From CAZQYC01 sp964597495 (GTDB lineage Bacteria > Pseudomonadota > Gammaproteobacteria > Steroidobacterales > Steroidobacteraceae), in NCBI GenBank assembly GCA_964597495.1, contig CAZQYC010000007.1:1-64000 (forward strand): a stretch of 64,000 nucleotides of DNA. The letters are read 5' to 3'. Position 1 is the first letter of the stretch, and each line of letters begins with the position of its first letter. A model generated the notes under the pieces. The model searched no databases and was not told the DNA's origin. It saw nothing but the letters and a program-made list of their open reading frames with translations. Below are positions 26,034 to 35,028 of the stretch, one piece after another. The position numbers and the translations under genes were made by a program.

Positions 26034-26968
26034 CTCCCACCACTTTAATCACCGGCGGTGCCGGTTTCATTGGGTCGCATCTTTGCGATCGCCTGGTCGC
26101 GGCCGGCGAGGAAGTCCTATGCCTCGATAATTTTCGGACTGGGACCAAAGGCAATATTCGCCATCTGCTCCACAAACCGAATTTCGAGCTGCTGCGTCAC
26201 GATATCTGGCTGCCCATTTATGTGGAAGTCGATCGCATCTACAACCTCGCCTGTCCCGCAAGCCCGGTCCACTATCAGGACGACCCGATCTCGACGACCA
26301 AGACCGCGGTGCTTGGCGCCATCAATATGCTCGGGCTCGCGAAACGTCGGCGTGCACGCATTCTGCAAGCCTCCACCAGTGAAGTGTACGGCGACCCGAA
26401 GGTTCATCCGCAGCCGGAAAGCTATTGGGGCTATGTGAATCCCGTCGGGCCGCGTGCTTGCTACGATGAAGGCAAGCGCTGTGCGGAAACCCTGTTTTTC
26501 GACTATCACCGCCAAGCGAAAGTCGACATTCGCGTGATCCGAATCTTCAACACCTACGGTCCGCGCATGCACCCGCGCGACGGGCGCGTCGTGAGCAATT
26601 TCATCATGCAGGCCCTGACCGGTGAACCGATTACTTTGTACGGCGACGGTAGTCAGACTCGTTCGTTCTGCTACGTCGACGATTTAGTGGATGGAATGCT
26701 TGCAATGATGCGGCAGGACGGCGAGACAGGTCCGTTCAATCTCGGCAATCCTCGCGAATTTACGATTCATCAGTTAGCCGAACTTGTCTTACGATTGACG
26801 GGTTCGAAGAGCAAGCTGGTCTTTCGCCCGTTGCCGCAAGACGATCCGGTGCAGCGACGGCCGGATATTTCGAAGGCACGTGCTGCCCTTGATTGGGAAC
26901 CCAAGGTGGCGTTGGAAGACGGACTCAAGGAAACGATTGCATATTTCAAGTCGTTGTTGGCGAAGTGA
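26030..26968 (+). CDS. UDP-glucuronate decarboxylase (UDP-xylose synthase) family epimerase/dehydratase
   Basis: Extended short-chain dehydrogenase (312 aa). It has the NAD-binding GGAGFIGSHLCDRL at residues 8-21, DNFRTGTKGNIRHL, catalytic Ser/Thr in QASTSEVYGDP and the Tyr-x3-Lys motif as YDEGKR. The length, VNPVGPRACYDEGKR and RIFNTYGPRMHPRDGRVVSNFI are those of bacterial UXS enzymes, which convert UDP-glucuronate to UDP-xylose. The ATG overlaps the stop of the glycosyltransferase gene (ATGA), so the two are translationally coupled and probably act in one pathway. Confidence 0.85.
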   Translation: MTPTTLITGGAGFIGSHLCDRLVAAGEEVLCLDNFRTGTKGNIRHLLHKPNFELLRHDIWLPIYVEVDRIYNLACPASPVHYQDDPISTTKTAVLGAINMLGLAKRRRARILQASTSEVYGDPKVHPQPESYWGYVNPVGPRACYDEGKRCAETLFFDYHRQAKVDIRVIRIFNTYGPRMHPRDGRVVSNFIMQALTGEPITLYGDGSQTRSFCYVDDLVDGMLAMMRQDGETGPFNLGNPREFTIHQLAELVLRLTGSKSKLVFRPLPQDDPVQRRPDISKARAALDWEPKVALEDGLKETIAYFKSLLAK

Positions 26969-26994
26969 GTGGAAGGGATTAAGAGTTGAATGAT

Positions 26995-27177
26995 ACTGAG
27001 TTAAGCAATCGTCACCCCAGCGTAGGCCGGGGTCCATCTGAAAATGACCAACTATAGAAGAGGAATGGTGCCAAGTAGATCATGATGGCCGTCCATAAAG
27101 ATAGATTCCGGCCTGCGCCGGAATGACGAGGTGGAAAAGAAAGACGGTGTATTTACAGGCGTTACTGCTTAACTCAG
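26995..27177. repeat. Nested inverted-repeat (BIME/MITE-like) element
   Basis: The outer ends ACTGAGTTAAGCA (26995-27007) and TGCTTAACTCAGT (27165-27177) are perfect 13-bp inverted repeats. Inside are two opposite copies of the widespread proteobacterial repeat CGTCAYYCCRGCGYAGGCCG (27010-27037 forward; 27103-27130 reverse, seen as GATTCCGGCCTGCGCCGGAA). GATTAAGAG occurs on both sides, about 9 nt outside the inverted ends. It fills the gap between the decarboxylase and methyltransferase genes; nothing else is seen there. Confidence 0.75.
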
Positions 27178-27226
27178 TGCCATTTGATTAAGAGATTAAC
27201 TCTCAGCATCGAGGTGGATTTCCAGA

Positions 27227-28432
27227 ATGTCCGTCATCCAAACTGAATGCCCCATCTGCGCCTACACGCTAGCCGCACCATTCTTCGACGGCGGCATGCA
27301 ACCACTCGCAACGCTGGGATGGCCGGCATCCGTCGACGAGGCACAGTCGATGGCGCGTCTGCCGCATGACTTCGTGCAATGCACGGCGTGTACGCATGTG
27401 TGGAACCGATCGTTTCGCTACGACGCCATTCCCTACAAGAACAATCCCAACCGAATGTTCAATCGCGGTGGCATCTGGCGGGGACACCTTGCCACTACGC
27501 GCGATCTTTTATTGACGAATCTTCCGGAAGAACCCACCGTGGTCGAGATTGGCTGTGGCGAAGGTCACTTCGTTCGCGGCATCTCGGAGCAGCGGCTGGG
27601 CCGCGGACGCTTCGTGGGCTTCGATCCGAATGCAAGCTCGGAGACGGGTATTGGCGTCGAATTTCACGCCCGACTCTTCGAGCCCCTGGTCGATATGCAA
27701 ACGTTCGCGCCCGATGCGATTGTCATTCGCCATGTTCTCGAACACTTGATTGCGCCGGCCGCGTTGTTGGATCAGTTGGCCTGGGGAGCTGCAAACTTAA
27801 GCAAGCCCTGCTGGCTATTCGCCGAAATGCCGTGCATCGATCGTGTTTTCGAAACTCACCGGCTGGCGGATTTTTTCTACGAACACGTCGCTCATTTCAC
27901 AAGCCGATCGTTTCGCACGCTCATGTCGCGCGCGGGCGAGGTGACGACGGTGGGCCATGGCTACGACGGAGAAGTGGTGTACGCCTTGGTGAAATTAGGC
28001 GTCGCGCCGGAACAGCGGGCTTGTGCGGCGAACGCGCAGGAATTCGCGCAACGAGCGGACATCAGTCGTGAAACCATTCGCACACAATTGACCGAGCTAG
28101 CCAACAGCGATGCGACCGTGGTCATTTGGGGCGGAACGGGCAAGGCCGCCGCGTTCATTCATCAATTCGGCGCGGACGCTCGCCGCTTCCCTCTGGTGGT
28201 GGACTCCGATCCGGATAAAGCCGGAACGTTTGTACCTGGCACGGGCCAGCAAATTCGCTTCCGCGATTCGCTCAAGGGCCAGCGTATCGATGTCATCATC
28301 GTTCCTACTCAGTGGCGCGCCAAGGACATTGCGCTTGAAATGCAGCAGCAGGATATTCGCCCAGCGAAAGTGCTTATCGAACACAAAGGGCGCTTGGTGG
28401 ATTTTTGGCTTGAAGCCCATCCGTATCGCTAA
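27227..28432 (+). CDS. SAM-dependent sugar C-methyltransferase family protein
   Basis: A 401-aa protein with three parts. There is a Zn-binding N-terminus with CPIC and CTAC pairs (residues of about 8-60). A class I methyltransferase core has the SAM motif VVEIGCGEGHFVRGI near residue 105. A Rossmann-like C-terminal domain carries VVIWGGTGKAAAFIHQFG. This is the build of sugar C-methyltransferases (NovU/TylC3 type) that act on nucleotide-linked deoxysugars. With the adjoining UXS and TPR glycosyltransferase it suggests a methylated-sugar glycan, possibly on flagellin. The true substrate cannot be read from the sequence. Confidence 0.78.
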   Translation: MSVIQTECPICAYTLAAPFFDGGMQPLATLGWPASVDEAQSMARLPHDFVQCTACTHVWNRSFRYDAIPYKNNPNRMFNRGGIWRGHLATTRDLLLTNLPEEPTVVEIGCGEGHFVRGISEQRLGRGRFVGFDPNASSETGIGVEFHARLFEPLVDMQTFAPDAIVIRHVLEHLIAPAALLDQLAWGAANLSKPCWLFAEMPCIDRVFETHRLADFFYEHVAHFTSRSFRTLMSRAGEVTTVGHGYDGEVVYALVKLGVAPEQRACAANAQEFAQRADISRETIRTQLTELANSDATVVIWGGTGKAAAFIHQFGADARRFPLVVDSDPDKAGTFVPGTGQQIRFRDSLKGQRIDVIIVPTQWRAKDIALEMQQQDIRPAKVLIEHKGRLVDFWLEAHPYR

Positions 28433-29013
28433 GCAGCGAGTTTGAGATAAGTGAGAGATGCTTCGCACTCGCTTGCGCGCGTCCTGTCCACCGATTCGCG
28501 CGCGCCTGGTTTTCCCTTGGTTTTGCGTAGTCGCCGTTAATCCTTACGCCTACGATTTTTTCTCGGATAAAAAACTTTAGCCGAAATTTTAAGCAGTGCT
28601 TCACGTTGCACCGGCGTTCAGGGCGAGGCTGATAGTTCGCTTTGTGCGCACGTCCAGAATGTTGTTCAACGAATATTCGACGAATATTCAATTACTGGTG
28701 GTACGAGTGGCGATGAAATGAAAACTACGCAAGACCGGAAGACGAAAACCGAAACGTGCTTGCGGCTCGTGCAATCGGAATTGATGTCGGCGACGAATGG
28801 AGCGACGCTCCTCGGAATGCAGTGCGAGTTTTCCTTAAGGCGGCGCCGGCGGATCCGCAATGTTCGGAGGAAATCGGGAGTGCGCTCTCAGGGAACTGCT
28901 GATTCTCCGCCTATCGAACTGGCAGCTATAAAGTACGTCCGTTGCAGCGAATTCAGTATCTTCGGCGTCAAATTTTTACTGAGTACTTCTGAACTGAACA
29001 TACGGGAGCGGTC
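28433..29013. other. 581-nt intergenic region upstream of fleQ
   Basis: No convincing gene. It contains a G/C hairpin (GCGCGCG near 28470, CGCGCGC near 28498) that may end the methyltransferase transcript, an A/T-rich stretch at about 28555-28600, and paired GAATATTC palindromes at 28671-28689. A 99-codon frame at 28718-29017 overlaps the fleQ start and has an unnatural Arg-rich composition. Confidence 0.5.
28671..28689. promoter_or_regulatory. Twin GAATATTC palindromes upstream of fleQ
   Basis: GAATATTC, GAC, GAATATTC: two 8-bp palindromes whose centres are 11 bp apart, about one helical turn. They lie 325 bp upstream of the fleQ-type gene. This is operator-like architecture; the cognate regulator is unknown. 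Confidence 0.4.
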
Positions 29014-30603
29014 ATGAGTGCAGTCATGGTCGAAGCCGTCACGAGACGAATGTCAACCGTTCAAAGCGCAGTCGTGTACGACAGCGATGCCGAGCGCGCC
29101 GCGCAGGTTGCATCCGTTCTTAAATTTCTCGATATCGAGCCGCTGCCCGTCGATCACGCGACGCTGGTGCGATCGGTATTGCAGGCCAGCGTTGTACGGC
29201 AGGCGCTCTTGATCGGCGATCTTCCCGATCATGGCGATGCATCCGAAGAGCTCCGTGAACTCTTTGCCGCACTCCGCTCGCAGTTGATCGACGTGCCGGT
29301 GATTGTGTACGGTTCGGCAGCAACCAGCGAGCAGCTACTTGCCGCCGCGGGTTCCGCGCGAGCGATTCGAATCGCCTATCCGTTCAAGCAAAATGCGTTG
29401 GCTGCTGCCTTGTCGTCGTCGGACAATGCCGGTACGGACAACGTCGGGAGCGTTCGCATGCCCACCGGCAGTTCGCTCGCGATTCGTGACACCGTCTCGC
29501 TGATACGCCAGGTCGCTGCCCATGATTCCAGCGTGTTGATCCTCGGCGAATCGGGCACCGGCAAGGAAGTCGCGGCGCGAGCGATCCACGAATCGAGCCC
29601 GCGCCGTCATCGTCCGTTCGTTGCCATCAATTGCGGAGCCATTCCCGCCGAGCTGCTCGAAAGCGAGCTGTTCGGACATGAGAAGGGCGCATTTACCGGT
29701 GCCGTGACCGCTCGCAAAGGGCGCTTCGAAATTGCCGAAGGCGGCACTTTGTTTCTCGACGAAATCGGCGACATGAGCATGACCATGCAGGTCAAGCTGT
29801 TGCGCGTGTTGCAAGAACGCGTGTACGAGCGTGTCGGCAACCATACGCCCATGCGCTGCAACGTTCGCATCATCGCGGCGACGCATCGCAACTTGGAGAA
29901 GTCGATTGCGCGCGGCACATTCCGAGAAGACCTGTTCTATCGCTTGAACGTATTCCCCATCGAAATGCCGTCCTTACGCGCGCGTATCGAAGACTTGCCG
30001 TTATTGGTGCGCGATTTCGCGCGCCAAAACATCGCCGAGGGTCGTGGGCGATTGCAATTCAGCGCACCGGCGTTCGGCGCGCTCATGCACTACGCCTGGC
30101 CCGGCAACGTGCGCGAACTCTGCAATCTGGTCGAGCGGCTTTCCATTCTCCATCCAAATGGCGAGATCGGCGTAGGCGATTTGCCGCCGAAGTATCGTCC
30201 GCCCGGTTGGGTGCCGAGCGCTGAGCCCGAATTGCCTGCGGCAGTTGATGCTGTAGCCATTGCCGGTGCAGACGCTGTTGCCGTCAGCGTTGCCGAAGAC
30301 GATGAAGGCGCTGCGATTCGGCTGCTGACGTCGCCCGTTAGGGCGACTAATGGCGAGTCGTTGACGCAGTTGCCCGACGAAGGGTTGGATCTACGGACGC
30401 ATCTCTACGCAATCGAACGCGCCCTCATCAAGCAAGCGCTGGAGCGTTCTTCAGGGACGGTGGCGCATGCTGCGCGCCTGCTGAATTTGCGTCGCACGAC
30501 GCTGGTCGAGAAGTTGCGCAAGTTCGACATGTTGCTGGACGAGGAGACGTCATTGGCTGGCGACTCCGACGGCGGATCGGATTCCAAATTCGGTGGCGTC
30601 TGA
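29014..30603 (+). CDS. fleQ: FleQ-type sigma-54-dependent flagellar master activator
   Basis: A 529-aa enhancer-binding protein. The N-terminal domain (residues of about 15-135) is a divergent receiver-like FleQ domain. The AAA+ core has Walker A GESGTGKE at 178-185 and the sigma-54-contact motif GAFTGA at 225-230. The C-terminal part ends in a Fis-type helix-turn-helix (SGTVAHAARLLNLRRTTLVEKLRKF). FleQ drives class II flagellar genes, is inhibited by FlhG/FleN and can respond to c-di-GMP. A GGGAG ribosome binding site precedes the ATG. A roughly 60-residue low-complexity Ala/Val linker lies between the AAA+ and HTH parts. Confidence 0.88.
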   Translation: MSAVMVEAVTRRMSTVQSAVVYDSDAERAAQVASVLKFLDIEPLPVDHATLVRSVLQASVVRQALLIGDLPDHGDASEELRELFAALRSQLIDVPVIVYGSAATSEQLLAAAGSARAIRIAYPFKQNALAAALSSSDNAGTDNVGSVRMPTGSSLAIRDTVSLIRQVAAHDSSVLILGESGTGKEVAARAIHESSPRRHRPFVAINCGAIPAELLESELFGHEKGAFTGAVTARKGRFEIAEGGTLFLDEIGDMSMTMQVKLLRVLQERVYERVGNHTPMRCNVRIIAATHRNLEKSIARGTFREDLFYRLNVFPIEMPSLRARIEDLPLLVRDFARQNIAEGRGRLQFSAPAFGALMHYAWPGNVRELCNLVERLSILHPNGEIGVGDLPPKYRPPGWVPSAEPELPAAVDAVAIAGADAVAVSVAEDDEGAAIRLLTSPVRATNGESLTQLPDEGLDLRTHLYAIERALIKQALERSSGTVAHAARLLNLRRTTLVEKLRKFDMLLDEETSLAGDSDGGSDSKFGGV

Positions 30604-30856
30604 AATTTGACGCCCGAGGCGTACGCCTAAGTTTGCGGCGAAGAAGCATGCATCCCTTCAGCAAACGGCTTAGCGCTCCCCTGGTTATTTGGCCCACGCA
30701 TTTCGAGAACGGCGGCACCGTGAGTGTGACCGATTGCACGACCTCGACACGGGATCGTTCCGCAGCGATGTCCATATCACGAAATAAAAAGCGGCGGCAT
30801 AGAACTTGCTCCCTGAGTACCTGCGTAACCATTTACGACGCGAGTCGAGCAGGCAC

Positions 30857-31897
30857 ATGAGCGATGTAACCACGGCAGAACCGACAGGCGCACTCCAGGG
30901 CGAGAGTACGCCGAGCGCTGCCTTGCATGCCGAGCAAGACATGACGGCGTTTGCTCCGCTGTCGCTCAAACTCGTCGAACTCGCGCGCCGCGTCGCCGTT
31001 AGCGACTGCACCGTACTCATCGCCGGCGAATCCGGCGTCGGCAAGGAAGTGTTGGCTCGGTTCGTTCATCGCGTATCGGCGCGCGCCGAAGGTCCGTTCG
31101 TTGCGGTGAACTGTGCCGCTATCCCCGAGAACATGCTGGAGGCGATGCTCTTCGGCTATGAGAAGGGTTCGTTTACCGGGGCCCAAGCCGCCCACGCCGG
31201 AAAGTTCGAACAAGCTCAAGGCGGCACGCTGCTCCTCGACGAAGTGTCCGAGATGCCGTTGGGACTGCAGGCGAAATTACTTCGCGTCCTGCAAGAACGC
31301 GAAGTAGAGCGCATCGGCGGGCGCGGCGCATTGCCGCTGAACGTGCGCGTGTTGGCGACGACGAATCGTCACCTGCGCGCCGAAGTGGTTGCCGGGCGCT
31401 TTCGCGAAGATCTCTACTACCGGTTGAACGTATTTCCTTTAACGGTGGCGCCGCTGCGCGAGCGCCGTGACGACGTGTTGCCTCTCGCCATGCGCTTACT
31501 GTCGGCGCGCTGCTTGCCCGGTGCTCGCATTCCGGCGTTGAGCGCCGATGCAGCGCATGCTTTGTTGACTTATCCGTGGCCCGGCAACGTACGCGAACTC
31601 GACAATGTCATGCAGCGCGCGTTGATTTTATGCACGGGCGCCGTCATCGATCCGGAACATATTCGTTTCGAAAGCGAAGCGCTGGCGCCGGTGACGGCAA
31701 TCGTGTCGACAGCCAATCCTGCGCCGGTGCTTGCCGACTCGCTGCAGTCGGCAGAACGCGACCTGATCCTCGAGGCGCTGCGTGTCGGCAACGGCAGCCG
31801 GCGTATTGCCGCCGAGAAATTAGGCATCAGTCCGAGAACGCTGCGTTACAAATTGGCGCGCTTGCGGGAATCGGGCGTGAGCGTGCCGGCAGGTTGA
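30857..31897 (+). CDS. Receiver-less sigma-54 activator (FleR/FlrC position)
   Basis: A 346-aa enhancer-binding protein with Walker A GESGVGKE at 57-64, sigma-54 contact loop GSFTGA at 104-109 (Ser instead of the usual Ala) and a C-terminal Fis-type HTH (GNGSRRIAAEKLGISPRTLRYKL). It sits directly before fliE, as FleR does. However, it has only about 35 residues before the AAA+ domain, so no receiver domain, and no FleS-like kinase gene accompanies it. It would be phosphorylation-independent. The upstream 253-nt gap (30604-30856) contains no other gene that I can support. Confidence 0.85.
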   Translation: MSDVTTAEPTGALQGESTPSAALHAEQDMTAFAPLSLKLVELARRVAVSDCTVLIAGESGVGKEVLARFVHRVSARAEGPFVAVNCAAIPENMLEAMLFGYEKGSFTGAQAAHAGKFEQAQGGTLLLDEVSEMPLGLQAKLLRVLQEREVERIGGRGALPLNVRVLATTNRHLRAEVVAGRFREDLYYRLNVFPLTVAPLRERRDDVLPLAMRLLSARCLPGARIPALSADAAHALLTYPWPGNVRELDNVMQRALILCTGAVIDPEHIRFESEALAPVTAIVSTANPAPVLADSLQSAERDLILEALRVGNGSRRIAAEKLGISPRTLRYKLARLRESGVSVPAG

Positions 31898-31912
31898 TAC
31901 GGGTTAGCGACC

Positions 31913-32260
31913 ATGAGCGACATGCAAATCAATTCGGTGCTTTCTCAGATCCGCGCGATGTCTTCGCAAGTGCATGGCGTGGCCAATGGTGCGAGCGCGC
32001 TCAAGCCGGCCGCCTTGAAGGCCGCACAAGCGGAGCCAGGCAGTTTTGCGAACCTGATGAAAGGCGGCATCGAGCAAGTCAATCAGGCTCAGCAACGCGC
32101 CGGCGAGTTGGCCGTGAAGTTCGAGCGCGGCGTCCCCGGTGTCGAGTTACCGGACGTGATGCTCGAAATGCAGAAAGCCAATGTGTCGTTTCGTGCGCTT
32201 ACCGAAGTCCGCAATCGATTCGTGAGCGCGTATCAAGAGATTATGAATATGCCGATCTGA
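31913..32260 (+). CDS. fliE: Flagellar hook-basal body protein FliE
   Basis: Small adaptor (115 aa) joining the MS-ring/export gate to the proximal rod. The C-terminal block VELPDVMLEMQKANVSFRALTEVRNRFVSAYQEIMNM is the FliE signature. It starts 15 bp after the upstream activator gene and begins the fliE-to-fliK run. Confidence 0.95.
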   Translation: MSDMQINSVLSQIRAMSSQVHGVANGASALKPAALKAAQAEPGSFANLMKGGIEQVNQAQQRAGELAVKFERGVPGVELPDVMLEMQKANVSFRALTEVRNRFVSAYQEIMNMPI

Positions 32261-32263
32261 GTC

Positions 32264-32300
32264 AGCCGCTAGCAACTAGCCGCTAGCAGCTAGCCAGAGA
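32264..32300. repeat. CTAG heptamer left arm only, fliE-fliF
   Basis: CAGCCGCTAGCAACTAGCCG continues to CTAGCAGCTAGCCAGAG. No matching right arm is found before fliF, so this is a half element. Confidence 0.75.
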
Positions 32301-32349
32301 GCCGAAACCGACAAGCGAAAATTAGCAAACACTTAACCGCAGAAATTTT

Positions 32350-33975
32350 ATGAGCGCCACAGCTGAATCACTGCCGATGCGATTACCTCCCCCGCAGAAC
32401 AATGTGCGAGCGTTGCTGTTGCTCGTGGGAGTTGCGGTCGCGGTGGCGGCCGGCGTTGCCGTCGCGCTTTGGTCGCGCGAGCCGAACTACGGAATGCTGG
32501 TATCGAAGGTGAGCAATTCGCAGGCCGCGCAGATCGTGCAAACGTTGGAGGCATCGGGCATCGAACACCGTGTCGAAGCTGGATCGGTGCTGGTTCCCAC
32601 CGAGCGCCTGAGCGAAGCGCGATTGAAACTCGCAGCTCAAGGATTGGGCGGCAACGAGGGCGGGTTCGACGACATGCAAAAGGATCCCGGTTTCGGCGTG
32701 AGTCAGTTCATGGAGTCGGCGCGTTATCAGCACGCGCTCGAAACCGAGCTGGGGCATACCATCGCGAACTTGCAACCCGTGGAAGGAGCGCGCGTGCACT
32801 TGGCGTTACCGCGTCAATCGGCGTTCGTGCGCGATCGTCGCTCGGCCAGCGCGTCGGTGTTCGTGCAGTTGAAAGCCGGCCGGCGGTTGGCCGATGAGCA
32901 AGTCAATTCGATCGTGAACCTAGTGGCATCCAGCGTTCCCGAGATGGACGTGTCGCAGGTGACCGTCGTCGATCAACAGGGCCGGCTCTTGTCGGCGCCT
33001 CACGGCAACGACGAGTACGCCATGCGCGACAAGCAATTCGAATTCGCGCATCGTCTCGAAGAGATTTATACGCAACGCGTCGAGCAACTGCTTACTGCGC
33101 TAGTGGGTGCCGGACGCGTGCGCGCTCAAGTGGTGGCCGATGTCGAAATGTCGGTGACCGAAGAGGCGCGCGAGCAATTCCGCCCCGATAGTCAGATCGT
33201 TCGCAGCGAACAGCAATCGGAAGAAAATAGTCGCAATGGTTCTGGCCCGCAGGGCGTGCCGGGCGCATTGACGAATCAGCCGCCGCAGGGCGGGACGGTT
33301 CAACAGCCCGGCGTCAATGCCAATGCCGCCGTCAACGCGCAGAACGCGAGCGCCAGCGGAGAGAACTCTTCCTCCAAGCAAAGCACGCGCAACTACGAAA
33401 TCGATCGCACGCTTGCCTATACGAAGCAACCGCCGGGCACGTTGAAACGGCTGAGCGTTGCCGTTCTGGTCGATAACGCGCGTACTGTCGCCGACGACGG
33501 CAGCGAAAAGGAAACGCCGCTGACGCCCGAGCAGATCACGAACATGACTCGATTGGTGAAGGATGCCGTGGGTTTCGACGAGAAACGCGGCGACAGCGTG
33601 AATGTCGTCAACGCTTCGTTCTTCCCGCAGCCGGAAGTTCCGCAAGACGAAGTGCAAGTGGTCCCGCTATGGGAGCGTCCCATCGTTCGCGACTTCGCGA
33701 AGATGGGCGGCGGCGTCATTGTTCTGGCGTTGATCGTGCTGTTCGTCTTACGTCCGCTGACGCGCGGCTTATTGCCGCCGCCGCAGAGCGCAGGCGGTGC
33801 AATGGGCGGCGACGCGCTCGCGCTTCCGGGCGCCGTCGGCGGCGCGGGCGGCGCACCCATTCAGAAGCCGCCTTCTCCGTATGAACAGCAATTGACCGAT
33901 GCCCGCGCGTTGGTGCAGCAAGATCCAGCGCGCGCCGCGCAAATCGTAAAAGGTTGGGTGGCTTCCGATGAGTAA
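32350..33975 (+). CDS. fliF: Flagellar MS-ring protein FliF
   Basis: Inner-membrane MS-ring (541 aa). It has an N-terminal transmembrane helix (residues of about 17-38, LLLLVGVAVAVAAGVAVALW), the ring-building domains (EPNYGMLVSKVSNSQAAQIV, GFDDMQKDPGFGVSQFMESARYQHALETEL), a disordered Gln/Asn/Gly-rich middle and a second transmembrane helix near residues 450-470. The cytoplasmic tail binds FliG. Its stop overlaps the fliG start by 8 bp. Confidence 0.96.
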   Translation: MSATAESLPMRLPPPQNNVRALLLLVGVAVAVAAGVAVALWSREPNYGMLVSKVSNSQAAQIVQTLEASGIEHRVEAGSVLVPTERLSEARLKLAAQGLGGNEGGFDDMQKDPGFGVSQFMESARYQHALETELGHTIANLQPVEGARVHLALPRQSAFVRDRRSASASVFVQLKAGRRLADEQVNSIVNLVASSVPEMDVSQVTVVDQQGRLLSAPHGNDEYAMRDKQFEFAHRLEEIYTQRVEQLLTALVGAGRVRAQVVADVEMSVTEEAREQFRPDSQIVRSEQQSEENSRNGSGPQGVPGALTNQPPQGGTVQQPGVNANAAVNAQNASASGENSSSKQSTRNYEIDRTLAYTKQPPGTLKRLSVAVLVDNARTVADDGSEKETPLTPEQITNMTRLVKDAVGFDEKRGDSVNVVNASFFPQPEVPQDEVQVVPLWERPIVRDFAKMGGGVIVLALIVLFVLRPLTRGLLPPPQSAGGAMGGDALALPGAVGGAGGAPIQKPPSPYEQQLTDARALVQQDPARAAQIVKGWVASDE

Positions 33976-34972
33976 TATCTCGCTACCGCGCCGGAACGGC
34001 GCAGAACGCGCCGCCATCTTACTGTTGACGCTCGGCGAGCAAATGGCCGCCGAAGTTCTCAAACACATGGACACCGACGATGTGCAACGTGTCGGCATCG
34101 CCATGTCTCACCTACCCACGGTATCGCGCACCGAAGTTCAGTCGGTGCTCGGCAACTTTCAAGAGAACGTGGAGAATCAAACGTTTTCGGGTTCGGACGA
34201 CTACATTCGCAAAGTCTTGACGACCGCGCTCGGCGGCGACCGTGCGAATTCGATCAGCGACCGCATTCAGCTGGGCGGAAACACCAAGGGCTTGGCGTCG
34301 CTTAAATTGATGGATGCGCGCGCCATTTCCAATCTTATTCGCCAAGAACATCCGCAAATCATTTCGATCGTGCTCGCCTATCTCGAGCCGGACCGCGCGG
34401 CCGAGGTGCTGGCGCTTTTTCCCGAGAGCCTGCGCGCCGACGTCATGATGAGAATTGCGACGCTCGACGGCATTCAACCGGCGGCCTTGAGCGAACTCGA
34501 CGACATCATGGCGAAGCGCTTTGCCGGTAAAAATATGGTGCGCACTTCGGTGCTCGGCGGACCGAAAGTGGCGGCGAACATCATCAATTTTCTCGACGGC
34601 AGCCAAAGCAACGCCATCATGGAGGAAATCGGGGTCGCCGACGAATCGCTGGCGACGCGCATTCAAGACATGATGTTCGTGTTCAACGACTTGCTCGAAA
34701 TCGACGACCGCGGCATTCAGGAGCTGCTGCGCGGAGTGTCCTCCGACAGGCTGCTGCTCGCGCTCAAGGGTGCGGACGACGCCATCAAGGAAAAGATCTT
34801 CAAGAACATGTCGCAGCGCGCCGCGGAAATGTTGAAGGACGATTTGGCCGCGCGCGGGCCCGTGAAGTTGAGCGACGTCGAAGCGGCGCAGAAAGAAATC
34901 GTCACCGTGGCAAGGCGTCTGGCGGAAGCCGGGACGATCAGCTTGGGCGGTACGGAAGAGCAGTATGTTTAA
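33968..34972 (+). CDS. fliG: Flagellar motor switch protein FliG
   Basis: Rotor torque-generating protein (334 aa). The N-terminus (NGAERAAILLLTLGEQMAAEVL) binds FliF. The middle carries the EHPQ motif (QEHPQIISIVLAYLEPDRAAEVL). The C-terminal domain has the charged helix (KNMSQRAAEMLKDDLAARGPVKLSDVEAAQKEIV) that interacts with the stator. It is complete and typical. Confidence 0.97.
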   Translation: MSNISLPRRNGAERAAILLLTLGEQMAAEVLKHMDTDDVQRVGIAMSHLPTVSRTEVQSVLGNFQENVENQTFSGSDDYIRKVLTTALGGDRANSISDRIQLGGNTKGLASLKLMDARAISNLIRQEHPQIISIVLAYLEPDRAAEVLALFPESLRADVMMRIATLDGIQPAALSELDDIMAKRFAGKNMVRTSVLGGPKVAANIINFLDGSQSNAIMEEIGVADESLATRIQDMMFVFNDLLEIDDRGIQELLRGVSSDRLLLALKGADDAIKEKIFKNMSQRAAEMLKDDLAARGPVKLSDVEAAQKEIVTVARRLAEAGTISLGGTEEQYV

Positions 34973-34974
34973 CC

Positions 34975-35010
34975 AGCTGCTAGCTACTAGTCGCTAGCAG
35001 CTAGCCAGAA
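34975..35010. repeat. CTAG heptamer left arm only, fliG-fliH
   Basis: CAGCTGCTAGCTACTAGTCG continues to CTAGCAGCTAGCCAGAA, running into AGGAAA, the probable ribosome binding site of fliH. No right arm is present. Confidence 0.75.
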
Positions 35011-35028
35011 AGGAAATTGACCGAACAC

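Noticed and set aside
28565..28590. Sigma-28 promoter suggested by AAAAACTTTAGCCG
   Set aside because: A TAAAGTTT box exists on the minus strand, but the -10 position reads AAAAATCG, and the plus-strand GCCGAAAT lacks a -35 at 11 nt.
28718..29017. 99-codon frame upstream of fleQ
   Set aside because: Arg/Lys-rich low-complexity translation, no ribosome binding site that I trust, and overlap with the well-supported fleQ start.
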